In this document: positions 18,134 to 26,971 of the stretch, piece after piece | Numbering within the stretch: position 1 is the first letter of the stretch | Layout of the letters: each line of letters starts with the position of its first letter | Source of the DNA: Planctomycetota bacterium | Lineage (GTDB): Bacteria; Planctomycetota; Planctomycetia; Pirellulales; Pirellulaceae | Assembly (NCBI GenBank): GCA_017303505.1 | Contig: JAFLCP010000011.1 | Coordinates: 18,164-82,163, forward strand | DNA: 64,000 bases | Direction: 5' to 3' | The notes under the pieces: model-generated | What the model was told of the DNA's origin: nothing | What the model saw: only the letters and a program-made list of their open reading frames with translations | Database searches by the model: none | Position numbers and translations under genes: made by a program

Positions 18134-18435
18134 GACTTTTTCTCAATTTCGTACGGGCGGACAGAGTTTCGCAATGAGTATTCCGTCAAACATTCCAGAC
18201 AATTGCCAATGCGGATTGTGCCACACGCACTAAATCCTTGGCAAGAACCCGTCTCATTCTGACAACCCAAGAGTCACAATAAACGCTGCTCGCGACGTTT
18301 TTGAGCCGAATTATCGGCAAAAAACGCAAAATCGCACTACAGATTGGTCACTTTTTCGCCGTTTCAAAGCCCCTGAGCCGGCAGTCAATCCACTAAGATT
18401 CTGATCGTCCTTTGCCAAATAGCACTGGGGCTCGC
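18134..18435. other. Intergenic region between divergent genes, about 300 bp
   Basis: It separates the SRPBCC gene from the small membrane protein gene and must hold their promoters. No clear -35/-10 pair, operator or RNA structure was recognised. Confidence 0.5.
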
Positions 18436-18699
18436 ATGAGCTATACTTCCTCAAAAGGGCGTTTATCCGTTGAGCACAAACCTATGCCGCTGAAACGAAT
18501 CTTCTACTCGCGAATTTTCACCTGCGTCATCATACTCATCGCGGGTGGCGCTTCGGCTTACCGTTATATGGAACGGCAAAAACGCTGGAATGACGCGCGC
18601 GACAAGCAGCGCATTGAAGCAGACGTAAAAGAATCCATCGATGATTTAAACCTGGATAACGTAATCAAACCACTAGTAGAGGCAGGCACAGAGCGTTAG
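18436..18699 (+). CDS. Small single-pass membrane protein, unknown function
   Basis: About 87 residues. One hydrophobic segment (IFTCVIILIAGGASAY) preceded by basic residues is followed by a charged, probably coiled tail (ERQKRWNDARDKQRIEADVK). The frame opens with a TTG at 18412; the ATG at 18436 has a GGGG upstream and an internal ATG at 18484 is also possible. It is 26 bp upstream of another unknown gene in the same direction, so the two are probably cotranscribed. No family recognised. Confidence 0.55.
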   Translation: MSYTSSKGRLSVEHKPMPLKRIFYSRIFTCVIILIAGGASAYRYMERQKRWNDARDKQRIEADVKESIDDLNLDNVIKPLVEAGTER

Positions 18700-18725
18700 T
18701 CCCTACGCACATCATTAAGGCCATT

Positions 18726-19655
18726 ATGTCCGTTCCCCACGACGGTTCACCCGAACATTTACGCGAAATGCTCCTTGGAAAATCGGGGCCTTATGCCGAC
18801 CCGCGCGATGCAATCGATGAACTGGACAATGTCCACTTTTGGCTTTCAACCTGCAGTCGCGAGTTGTACCCACACATTCTGAAGTCATTGCTGACTTTAT
18901 CCAATGATCCGGACATAACTGTAGCGACTGGAGCCGTACTTGCGTTGGATTCCATCCCTGCAGAATTCGCTAGCGGCCAAGTACTGTTTAACTTAATCGA
19001 TAAACCACAAGGCCTCGATCGGAAGCCCTCTGGTTTTCGTAGGTCGTCGCTTGGAACCTTAGGCAGCCAGCTTTTACGCTTCGTGGCGCGCACGAATTCC
19101 GATGTATCACCTTCCAATTGGCTCAAAGCGTTTGAACTTCCATTTATCCGGCCAGATGCACCCGCGATCCTATCGCTTCTAGCGTTTCATCAACCTCACT
19201 TCGTTTTGCATGTTGCGCGCAAGTACCTCACACATTCCAATACCGATGTACTCATCAATCTTCCCAAACATTGGATGCGGATCGCGTTAGCAACACAGTT
19301 TACTCCATGGCCTTCGGTATCCAGCGAAGTTCTCGGTAAAGCCGCGCGATGGATGAAGTGGGATATCAGCGACTGGGCTGCACTGGAAAGGGTACTGCGG
19401 GATGACTATCCGTGTCTCACTCATCCACCAGATACTCCACGGAACAAACGTTGGTGGATTATCGATGGTGACGGCGCCGAATGGTCGCTCTGGGAATCAG
19501 TGGATCAAGAATTTTGTATCGAAGTCCTACAACCCGGGTATGCCTACGAGTTTCGCCCCTTCCCTTTCGATCATGCTCTCCTTGAACCATTGCGGAACCA
19601 AGGGCATAGTGCAATCGCTTCCCAATTAAAACAGTGGAAGTCGGGAAAGCGTTAG
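18726..19655 (+). CDS. Unknown protein, possibly helical-repeat
   Basis: A 309-residue soluble protein without signal peptide or membrane segment. It is rich in Leu, Trp and helix-forming segments (HILKSLLTLSNDPDITVATG, AVLALDSIPAEFA), which resemble HEAT-type helices in the first third; the rest has no recognised motif. The start ATG has AAGG upstream. The stop overlaps the convergent response-regulator gene by 4 bp. Function not known. Confidence 0.65.
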   Translation: MSVPHDGSPEHLREMLLGKSGPYADPRDAIDELDNVHFWLSTCSRELYPHILKSLLTLSNDPDITVATGAVLALDSIPAEFASGQVLFNLIDKPQGLDRKPSGFRRSSLGTLGSQLLRFVARTNSDVSPSNWLKAFELPFIRPDAPAILSLLAFHQPHFVLHVARKYLTHSNTDVLINLPKHWMRIALATQFTPWPSVSSEVLGKAARWMKWDISDWAALERVLRDDYPCLTHPPDTPRNKRWWIIDGDGAEWSLWESVDQEFCIEVLQPGYAYEFRPFPFDHALLEPLRNQGHSAIASQLKQWKSGKR

Positions 19656-21085
19656 TTGTCTTCCAACTGATAATACTTCAACCTTTCCCTAAGTGTACCA
19701 CGATGGATGCCAAGCAACTCTGCCGCCTTTACACGGTTCCCACTGCATTGGCTCATTGCAAAACGCAATAGTGTCGGTTCGACTCGATCCAAAAAAGCCT
19801 GCTGTAGCCCCTTCGCTCCAATCTCATCCGTCCCCATTAAGTTTCGCAATAGATCTTCCAGAAGAGTGTTGAGATTCGCCTCAGGTACAGCCCCCTGATT
19901 GTCTCCCTCTTCTTCGGCAGGAAAATCGCTGATGACCAACGGTCTGCCTCGCGCTACAACCGCCGCATGTTCGATGGCGTTGCGAAGTTCGCGAATGTTT
20001 CCACGCCATGGTCTTTGCTGCAATAATTCTAACAGCTCCTTCCCCACGGCTGTCTCAGCGTTAGGGTATCCGATTGCAGTCAAAAAGTATTGGCAGAGCA
20101 ACCCAACGTCTTCACCCCTTTCTCGTAGAGGTGGAAGTTGGATATGCAAACCATTGAGCCGATAGTACAAATCCTCACGGAAATTCCCAGCTCGCACCGC
20201 CTGTCGTAAATCGCGATTGGTGGCGGCCAATATGCGAACATCACACCGCCGCGGTCGCACATCTCCTACTCGGAAAAAGTCGCCCTGTTCCAGCACACGC
20301 AACAATTTTGCTTGCGTCCCTAGCGGCAATTCACCAATCTCATCAAGCAATACCGTGCCTCCCTCGGCTTTTTCGAAAAGCCCAATTTTGTCATCGGTCG
20401 CCCCCGTAAATGCCCCCTTCACATGTCCGAACAATTCACTTTCGATCAAATCGGGATTAAGTGTCACAGGAGCAATCGGAAAATAGGGTTTGTCCTTTCG
20501 CAAACTGTGCTGATGAATGGCCATCGCCACAAGTTCTTTACCGGTTCCTGTCTCTCCTGTGATCAAAACGGATAAGTCGCTACCAGCCACCAAAGCAATT
20601 TGCCGAAACGCCGACTGAATCGCAATCGATCTCCCTACCAATGTTGGCTTGAATGCCTCTGGTCTGCGTACCGCGACAAACGAACCTTTCGGACCATGAC
20701 TGAGTACTTGTCGACACTTCGCTAAGACATCTTCGAGTTTGAAGGGCTTGGTGATGTAGTCTGCAGCGCCGCGCGCGACCGCGGTAACAGCGGTATCCAA
20801 ATCACCAAAGGCGGTCATCACGATGACGGGAACATTGTTGGCCGTGGCACGAAATTTGGGTAATGCGGATAGCCCATCTTCCTTGGGCAAGCGAACGTCG
20901 AGAAAGACCAACGAAGGTTTTATACTGGCGGCAATTCTTAGCCCTTCTTCCGCAGACGATGCAGTAAAGGCTTGATAACCTTCACTCTTGAGCATTTTCT
21001 CAAACGCCCAACATATCGATGCTTCATCATCAACGACGAGCACAGTCGGCTTGGGCTGATTCTCTTGACTTAGACCTTGCGACAT
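19652..21085 (-). CDS. NtrC-family sigma-54-dependent response regulator (second copy)
   Basis: About 477 residues. Receiver domain with LVVDDEAS and phospho-acceptor Asp near residue 63 ([12 protein letters not shown]); AAA+ domain with Walker [10 protein letters not shown], sigma-54 loop GAFTGA and Walker [11 protein letters not shown]-terminal Fis-type helix-turn-helix [21 protein letters not shown]. The frame opens at 21130 inside the kinase gene, but the ATG at 21085, 16 bp after the kinase stop, fits better. It pairs with the kinase just upstream, and the next gene upstream, the DUF1559 pseudopilin, has a sigma-54 promoter. It is therefore a likely PilR-like activator of that gene, by inference. 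Confidence 0.92.
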   Translation of the reverse strand: MSQGLSQENQPKPTVLVVDDEASICWAFEKMLKSEGYQAFTASSAEEGLRIAASIKPSLVFLDVRLPKEDGLSALPKFRATANNVPVIVMTAFGDLDTAVTAVARGAADYITKPFKLEDVLAKCRQVLSHGPKGSFVAVRRPEAFKPTLVGRSIAIQSAFRQIALVAGSDLSVLITGETGTGKELVAMAIHQHSLRKDKPYFPIAPVTLNPDLIESELFGHVKGAFTGATDDKIGLFEKAEGGTVLLDEIGELPLGTQAKLLRVLEQGDFFRVGDVRPRRCDVRILAATNRDLRQAVRAGNFREDLYYRLNGLHIQLPPLRERGEDVGLLCQYFLTAIGYPNAETAVGKELLELLQQRPWRGNIRELRNAIEHAAVVARGRPLVISDFPAEEEGDNQGAVPEANLNTLLEDLLRNLMGTDEIGAKGLQQAFLDRVEPTLLRFAMSQCSGNRVKAAELLGIHRGTLRERLKYYQLEDN

Positions 21086-21101
21086 ATCTTTTATCTTTCC
21101 A

Positions 21102-22517
21102 TCATCCTTCAGATTCGTGATAAATGGCAACTATCAGCTCAAAGCACGTTTTGCCCCCCGCCCGATACCATCTCACATCTCCCCCAAGCGATTCAGCCGC
21201 TCGTTTTACAAGAGCCAATCCCAAACCGGCACCTTCCGGCTTCGTGCTAACCAAAGGCTCGAATAACGTTGCGGCCACATCTTCGCGAACCCCCGGTCCA
21301 TTATCCAGTACCGATATCGCAATGCGTTCGTTATCCAAAACCTCGATTTGAATCGAAACTTCATCGGCTGCCTGAATAGCATTAATGCCCAAATTGCTCA
21401 CCGCTGCAATCAAGCTCGCGCCGTCGCGTACTCGCAGCGATTTGGCTGGCTCAGCGATTTGCCAAGTTAAGCGAACACCTAAATGCGCCGCCATCACATT
21501 CAAACTTGCATCAACATGCTGCATACATGCGTCAATGGCTGCAGGTTGTTCGGCTTCGCGTTCTCCCTTACCCACTCGCAATAGTCGCTTAATGTATTCT
21601 TCGGCCTGCTGCATTTCGCGTAAGGCAACATCTATCTCTTCTTCGTTAACCGTTTGTCGTCGTTGGAAGAGCTCAAGCGCCATTCGCGCTCCCGTCAGAG
21701 TATTGCGCAATTGGTGGGCGAGTCCGCTAGCAAGCTGATTCAATACCCGAGAACTTTGCTGTTGCCGAATCATCCCCCATAGCTGCTTTAGTTCTGATGA
21801 CATCTTGTTGACGGATTGTTGCAATCCGCCAACTTCATCGCTTTCCAATTCAGTTTCGATCTGGCTGTCAAAGTTTCCCGTGGCGACTCGGCCAACATGT
21901 TGTTGCAAAATTCTTAGGCGACCAATCCATCGATTGGACAAATAGTAGGCCACGCTTGCGAGTATAACGATGGTTGGCAAGGCTGCTAGAAGCGGCAAAA
22001 GTGCGGCGCGAAAACTGAGCGCCGATACGGCTTGATGATCAAAGAACACGAGAATAATCGCCGTACTATCGCTGTTCTTCAACGATGGATCGCGGGTGAC
22101 ACGATACACATGATACGTGCGACCGCTTAGCTCCATTAACTGACCATTTTCGAACTTTGGTCCCGCAATCGAAAGCCGTTCTTGAGAGTTCGTAGAATGG
22201 TCCAGCCAACCAGGCAGTTCAGTTCCAGCGAACGTCGAATGCAATCGATCTCCAGCATGATCATAGCTAATGAGTTGCGATTGAGTTAACTCCGCCAGCA
22301 ACCTTAGAACTGGCTCGGTCATTGGAAACGAAGACTTGCGCAGAGTCTGCTCCATACCGACAAACTGGGCGTCAACCGATCTCTTTCCCCATTGCGATCC
22401 AAGCCAAGCCGAAACGACCGCCACCAAGATGGCTATTCCGATCGAAGTTGTTAACAAGGGAATCAACAATCGAATGCGCAGCGAGCGAAAAGGGCGTGCC
22501 ATGCGATTGTCGTTCAT
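21102..22517 (-). CDS. Membrane sensor histidine kinase with atypical H-box
   Basis: A 471-residue kinase. Transmembrane helices lie at about 17-40 and 172-193 around a periplasmic sensor of about 130 residues; a HAMP-like linker follows (RLRILQQHVGRVATGNFDSQ). The phospho-acceptor His268 lies in GLAHQLRNTLTG: the usual HE(x)RNPL is changed to HQLRNTL, losing both the acidic residue after His and the Pro. The ATPase domain is intact (SNLGINAIQAA, DNGPGVRED, GAGLGLALVKRA). Cognate of the response regulator that follows after 16 bp. The altered H-box may shift the balance between kinase and phosphatase activity. Confidence 0.9.
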   Translation of the reverse strand: MNDNRMARPFRSLRIRLLIPLLTTSIGIAILVAVVSAWLGSQWGKRSVDAQFVGMEQTLRKSSFPMTEPVLRLLAELTQSQLISYDHAGDRLHSTFAGTELPGWLDHSTNSQERLSIAGPKFENGQLMELSGRTYHVYRVTRDPSLKNSDSTAIILVFFDHQAVSALSFRAALLPLLAALPTIVILASVAYYLSNRWIGRLRILQQHVGRVATGNFDSQIETELESDEVGGLQQSVNKMSSELKQLWGMIRQQQSSRVLNQLASGLAHQLRNTLTGARMALELFQRRQTVNEEEIDVALREMQQAEEYIKRLLRVGKGEREAEQPAAIDACMQHVDASLNVMAAHLGVRLTWQIAEPAKSLRVRDGASLIAAVSNLGINAIQAADEVSIQIEVLDNERIAISVLDNGPGVREDVAATLFEPLVSTKPEGAGLGLALVKRAAESLGGDVRWYRAGGKTCFELIVAIYHESEG

Positions 22518-22756
22518 GTCGTTAAATGGGGCCGCTCACTCCACAGCTATTCGGCGGGTGATGCGGGTCTTTAGAGAAAGAAATGGTCCAGCTACGGAAA
22601 TCTACGTATCAGTATGTTTCTACTACCATTCCTTCTGCAAGGGAGCCCAGGGGCGTCACCACAAAACAAGCCGCAAATTCGTGGAGAACGGTTCGAATCA
22701 TCCCCGCGAGTGCGGCTAACCGATAACAGAATCTTCGCAGTGGCGTGAAATCCAGC

Positions 22757-23779
22757 CTAAGGAATCTCGCCTGTCACTTCCCCAAATGCACGTGTTGCCA
22801 TGGCTCGCCAAGTTGCCAAATCGATCGTCTCGGCCACCGATGTTACCGAGCCATCGACTCGCAAGACGTTCACGACTCCGGGGTGGTAGCTGCGCGAAGT
22901 AATTGCGGCATAGGTTGGCAACCCCGCATTGCCATTGCGTCCTTCTTGCCAAGAGTTGTAATCTGCTTGAGGATAAAGCACGCCAGCGTTGGTATAGTTC
23001 ACTAAACTGTTGGGGGGCAGCGTAGCAGTAAAGCCAGTGTGATGCACACGACCATCGGGCCATTCAGTATGCCCTGTATCTTTGAAATCGGTAGCACTGG
23101 CAACGTTGGCCTCTACCGCTGCTCGGTTGGCTGGAATAGCAATCGAAGCGGGACCGCCGTTGCGAGTGTAAGGGGTCCACGCTTTGACCTCTGCCGCAAA
23201 CAAAGTGTTGCTGGTACCATCAACACAGTCAGCGATTCGTAGGAAAGAGTTGGGGAAAAACATCCCATCACCACCTGAGCGATTCGTGGGGTTATAGACA
23301 AACCAAGTACCAAAGTTGAAGCCATACGTTGTGGGATAGAGATTGGGGCGTCCCGAACCTGTCACTCGCACTTGAGTACCTTTGGCATCGCTGGGACAAA
23401 TGTAAGTTGGGATCCTAAGCTCGTTAATTGCCAATTGGAAGTCCCAAGCGATACTTAAATCCACCACGTTGTAGACGTTGCTTTGTTCTAAGTACGGGAG
23501 AATTCTTCCATGCACACCCCAAGAACCGTTATTGCCTGTCGATGAAACATTGAGATTGACAATAACCGATGGTGGGAATTTTTTGTAGGAACCCTCATAG
23601 TTCAATAATGCCAAGCCGATCTGCTTGAGATTATTCGAGCATTGCATGCGTCGTGCTGCTTCGCGAGCTGCTTGAACGGCGGGGAGCAACAAGCCTACCA
23701 AGATTCCAATGATCGCGATAACAACCAATAGCTCGACTAACGTAAATCCGCGACTTCTTCCGACCGATTTCTTCGTCAC
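22757..23779 (-). CDS. DUF1559 type IV pseudopilin-like protein with H-x9-DG motif
   Basis: A 340-residue protein of the planctomycete DUF1559 family. The N-terminus has a type IV prepilin signal: basic residues, then GFTLVELLVVIAIIGILVGL, cleaved after the Gly, followed by the family signature LLPAVQAAREAARRMQCSNN and LKQIGLALLNYE. The C-terminus carries the H-x9-DG motif (HPGVVNVLRVDG). These proteins are exported by a type IV pilus or type II-like assembly system and probably form surface or periplasmic filaments or complexes. The GTG start has AGGAAAG upstream. A sigma-54 promoter lies at 23845-23860 and an NtrBC pair follows downstream, recalling pilA-pilSR control in proteobacteria. Confidence 0.93.
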   Translation of the reverse strand: MTKKSVGRSRGFTLVELLVVIAIIGILVGLLLPAVQAAREAARRMQCSNNLKQIGLALLNYEGSYKKFPPSVIVNLNVSSTGNNGSWGVHGRILPYLEQSNVYNVVDLSIAWDFQLAINELRIPTYICPSDAKGTQVRVTGSGRPNLYPTTYGFNFGTWFVYNPTNRSGGDGMFFPNSFLRIADCVDGTSNTLFAAEVKAWTPYTRNGGPASIAIPANRAAVEANVASATDFKDTGHTEWPDGRVHHTGFTATLPPNSLVNYTNAGVLYPQADYNSWQEGRNGNAGLPTYAAITSRSYHPGVVNVLRVDGSVTSVAETIDLATWRAMATRAFGEVTGEIP

Positions 23780-23844
23780 TTCTCTTTCCTCGTACCGTGG
23801 CTCTTAACCAGTTCATTTTTATGATGACTGCCACGGGCTGAGTT

Positions 23845-23860
23845 AGCAAATACCGCGCCA
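23845..23860 (-). promoter_or_regulatory. Sigma-54 promoter of the DUF1559 gene
   Basis: On the minus strand: TGGCGCG-GTAT-TTGCT, one mismatch (A to G) from the consensus TGGCACG-N4-TTGCW, with GG and GC correctly spaced. Transcription would start near 23834, about 55 bases before the start codon. It is in the intergenic space between the DUF1559 gene and the kinase gene. The match is seen; activity is inferred. Confidence 0.75.
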
Positions 23861-23981
23861 AAGCTTCCAAAATGCAGAAAGATAGACTTCGATTTGGCCC
23901 ACAAAATCGCTTGAATGTTTGATTTTTCGTGAGAAATCCTTAGCTTTTTTACTGATAGGCGGGCCGATCCCGTCGGAGGAC

Positions 23982-23998
23982 TGGCGAATTTTCCGCCA
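23982..23998. promoter_or_regulatory. Candidate enhancer site for the sigma-54 promoter
   Basis: TGGCG-AATTTTC-CGCCA is an inverted repeat centred about 155 bp upstream of the predicted start, a usual distance for an NtrC-type activator. A second partial palindrome (GATAGGCGGGCCGATC, 23954-23969) lies closer. Confidence 0.35.
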
Positions 23999-24026
23999 AC
24001 GGGGGCCAAAATCACGCCAACAATCA

Positions 24027-26282
24027 TCACGACTCAGTCTTGTCCGTCGCTTCGTTGTCTGCAGTTTCGTTATCACCAGTTTCGATGCCACCTTCCAGTG
24101 AAGGGGGAGGTTCTGCTGGCGACTTAGGTTCATCGGCTTCTTTGCCTGAACTCTGCTCCGCAGGCGGAAACGCATTTACCTCTGCGGCGCCCCCTTCTTC
24201 AGCCTTTGAAGCATCTCCCTTTGCCTTTCCGATTCCCGAATGCACGTAAACGCCATCCATGCCAAACGCTATACTCTTCCCTTCGGAATTAAAGAAGACG
24301 ATGATGCGTAACGCTGACACTTCATCGCGTTCATTCCAACTCGTACCGCGTGGATTAGACGGAATCGTCGGCCTTTGAGCCGACCCAGGTCCAGTTGTGT
24401 TGATAGTCAAAGGGGACACTTGTATTGTGGCATAGGCCACCCCGTTATCTCCCAGTTCATTTGAAATAGCAACCGCTCGCTCTGACGATAAGGGGTTCAA
24501 AAAACCTGGGGGAAAGTTACAGAGTATGTTTCCATTGATATCTCGTTCCAACTCGTGCTCCCCGAATGCCTCAACCTGCAAGCCGCGATACGACCGAGTA
24601 TTGGTGTACTTTCGCAACGCAGCTGCAATTTGTGTATAAGTCTGCTCCGCAGAGACGCTCTCTTCGACGACCTTCAGATATTCATTTTCCCACTCTGCTC
24701 GTCCAACCTCATTCAGCCTTCCATCCCCGTATGTCATCGACCTATTCTCAAGTTGAGCAACCTCATATTCCATTTGCCTTCTGCTTTCGGCCTCTGCTTG
24801 CGATCTTCTTATTCCCCAAACCGGGACCATGACAATTGCCGTCAATATGCCACCCATCACGGCGGCCCCTGTGATGATGAGCACAATGCGACTGAAAAGT
24901 TCTTTGCGACTGATGATCGCAAATACCACCGAAAATCCCAAAGCAATCGCAGCAAACAACAGCAGATGTTCCTCTCGTACGGCAACGCCTGCCAATAAGA
25001 ATGGGACCAACACTGCAGCCAAGAACAACATCAATCCAATGATAGATAAGACTTTTTTGTCATTCATAAAACTACGTACACTCCTAATCGGAAACAATCG
25101 TTGCAGTAAAGTTCGCTGGCACCGTTTCGGCAACGGATGCCGCAACGGCTCCTGAACATGAGCCAGACATGCCTCAAAGATGGTGGCAACCTCTGCAGCG
25201 GATTGGAATCGATCCTCGATTCGCTTTGCCATCAGCTTCTCTACCAAACCTTCCAACCATTCCGGAATGGCTGGATTGATCTCTCGAATTGGAGCGGGCT
25301 CCGTATCGGTGATTTTGCGCAGAATTCCCAGCGAAGTTTCAGCTCTGAAAGGCGGGCGTCCTGTACACATCACATACAGGACACTTCCCAAACTAAACAA
25401 ATCGCTTCGCGCATCCATACCATCGCCGCGGGCTTGTTCGGGCGACATATATTGCGGTGTGCCGGGATGAAATCCAGTGCGAGTTAGCGATGCATCATCG
25501 GCTGCTCGCGCTAATCCAAAATCGGTAAGCAAAGCCCTTTCAATCCCTTTTTCTAGCAATACGTTGCTGGGCTTGATATCGCGATGCACTAAGCCTTGAG
25601 CATGTGCGGCCGCCAGACCTGAAGCGATCTGACGCGCAATACGCAAGATTTCACAAACATCAAGCGATCCTTCCCGATCGAGCCGACTCTGCAAAGATTC
25701 CCCGGCAACAAAGTGCATGACCATGTAAGGTTTTTCGTGTTCGGTCTCCACGTTATAAATGGGAACGACATGTTCATGCACTATAGCAGCTGCAGCTTTA
25801 GCCTCACGTGAAAATCGCTTGCGTCCTGCTCCACTTGCCGCCAAATGGGGAGCCAACAATTTGATTGCAACGGGGCGACTCAATTCTGTGTCGAAGGCTT
25901 TGAATACGATTCCCATCCCTCCAGCACCCAATAGTCGCTCCACTTCATAACGTCCAATTCGACCCAGCATTTCCGGATGCGATGGCGAGTCAAGCAATTG
26001 CTTTGCCATCGACTCCGTCCATTCCATCGGATACTCGCGCCACACATCGGGTTGAATTGCCGCTTGCTTAGAGTTTCCCATGGAAGCCAAACTCAAGCTC
26101 CCTACTCCATTCAACGAGTCGACCGCATCGCTCCACTCGTCCTGTGATGCCGCCAATTCCTCTAAGCGAGCGCGACATTTCTGGCACTTCTCCATGTGCG
26201 AATTTTGATCTTCATTCAGTAAGACTTCTTCATCAGATTCAAGAACGTTTCGAAGTACCTCGTCGCTTATATGTTCTATCAT
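24027..26282 (-). CDS. Membrane Ser/Thr protein kinase with N-terminal anti-sigma-type zinc finger
   Basis: A 751-residue kinase. Near the N-terminus is His29-x3-Cys33-x2-Cys36 (HMEKCQKC), the zinc-binding anti-sigma pattern. The PknB-type kinase domain spans about 110-370: glycine loop LLGAGGMGIVFKA, Lys141 in VAIKLL, HRDIKPSN at 233-240, DFGLA at 254, and SPEQARG. Three hydrophobic helices (about 405-495) anchor it. The C-terminus is an extracytoplasmic region ending in an acidic Pro/Ala/Glu-rich tail. The start overlaps the ECF sigma stop (ATGA). The zinc finger plus coupling suggests that the kinase itself restrains the sigma factor. Confidence 0.9.
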   Translation of the reverse strand: MIEHISDEVLRNVLESDEEVLLNEDQNSHMEKCQKCRARLEELAASQDEWSDAVDSLNGVGSLSLASMGNSKQAAIQPDVWREYPMEWTESMAKQLLDSPSHPEMLGRIGRYEVERLLGAGGMGIVFKAFDTELSRPVAIKLLAPHLAASGAGRKRFSREAKAAAAIVHEHVVPIYNVETEHEKPYMVMHFVAGESLQSRLDREGSLDVCEILRIARQIASGLAAAHAQGLVHRDIKPSNVLLEKGIERALLTDFGLARAADDASLTRTGFHPGTPQYMSPEQARGDGMDARSDLFSLGSVLYVMCTGRPPFRAETSLGILRKITDTEPAPIREINPAIPEWLEGLVEKLMAKRIEDRFQSAAEVATIFEACLAHVQEPLRHPLPKRCQRTLLQRLFPIRSVRSFMNDKKVLSIIGLMLFLAAVLVPFLLAGVAVREEHLLLFAAIALGFSVVFAIISRKELFSRIVLIITGAAVMGGILTAIVMVPVWGIRRSQAEAESRRQMEYEVAQLENRSMTYGDGRLNEVGRAEWENEYLKVVEESVSAEQTYTQIAAALRKYTNTRSYRGLQVEAFGEHELERDINGNILCNFPPGFLNPLSSERAVAISNELGDNGVAYATIQVSPLTINTTGPGSAQRPTIPSNPRGTSWNERDEVSALRIIVFFNSEGKSIAFGMDGVYVHSGIGKAKGDASKAEEGGAAEVNAFPPAEQSSGKEADEPKSPAEPPPSLEGGIETGDNETADNEATDKTES

Positions 26283-26887
26283 GGCAACTCCCCTTGCTCT
26301 TCGAGTTGCCGAACCACTTTCTTCAGCCTCGCCATCACTCGACTTCGCGCGAAATAAATGTTCGCTTCTCGTAGGTTCAGTCGTCGCGATGCTTGTTCAA
26401 CACTCACGCCTTCAATACTTGTCAACCAAAATGCCAACCAGTTATGCTCCGCAGTCTCCTCGCGAACTTTCTGTGCAGCCAGGACAAATAACCTACGGCG
26501 ATATTCGATCTCGAAATGTGATTCGATTCCTTCGCGGCTAACAACTCGGGCCAATTCACGTTCTACTTCGCTCCCACCCTGGGCCCATGGGCGAGTCGCT
26601 TTGCGAGTGAGTAAATTCACGGCTTGATTGTTGGCGATTCGCCGCAACCATGCGCGAAAGTCACCACGATCCTTACGATCCAGCCATTCACCAATATTTT
26701 GTGCAACCGTAATCCAAACCTCTTGGACCAAATTGTCGATGTCAGCTGGTTGCATTCCCCGTTTCGCAGCCACTCGCTCAATCACTGGGGTATAAATCGA
26801 AACAAAGCTCTCCCATGCCATTAGATCTCTCGGATCGTGAAGACGTCCGATGAGGCTATATTGCGTCTTGGGGGAACTGTCAGCCAT
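26279..26887 (-). CDS. ECF-type RNA polymerase sigma factor, coupled to a Ser/Thr kinase
   Basis: About 202 residues. Region 2 is seen in FVSIYTPVIERVAAKRGM, DIDNLVQEVWITVAQNIGEW and FRAWLRRIANNQAVNLL; region 4 in WLTSIEGVSVEQASRRLNLR followed by EANIYFARSRVMARLKKVV. The frame opens at 26971, but the ATG at 26887 (MADSSPKTQYSLIG) gives a normal sigma N-terminus. Its stop overlaps the kinase start by ATGA. In planctomycetes several ECF groups are genetically linked to Ser/Thr kinases; this is one such pair. Confidence 0.9.
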   Translation of the reverse strand: MADSSPKTQYSLIGRLHDPRDLMAWESFVSIYTPVIERVAAKRGMQPADIDNLVQEVWITVAQNIGEWLDRKDRGDFRAWLRRIANNQAVNLLTRKATRPWAQGGSEVERELARVVSREGIESHFEIEYRRRLFVLAAQKVREETAEHNWLAFWLTSIEGVSVEQASRRLNLREANIYFARSRVMARLKKVVRQLEEQGELP

Positions 26888-26971
26888 GGAGATGGACAAT
26901 CTGCTCTGGACATCGATAAGGAAAACGACTTGGTTAAAACTAAGACACAGGCTGAATCCAAAATCTAGCAC

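Noticed and set aside
22685..22700. GGTTCGAATC, resembling a tRNA T-loop
   Set aside because: The neighbouring bases do not form a T-stem, and no acceptor, D or anticodon arms could be found.
23776..24030. 84-codon minus-strand frame between the kinase and DUF1559 genes
   Set aside because: It covers the sigma-54 promoter and enhancer region, has no motif and no convincing ribosome site.
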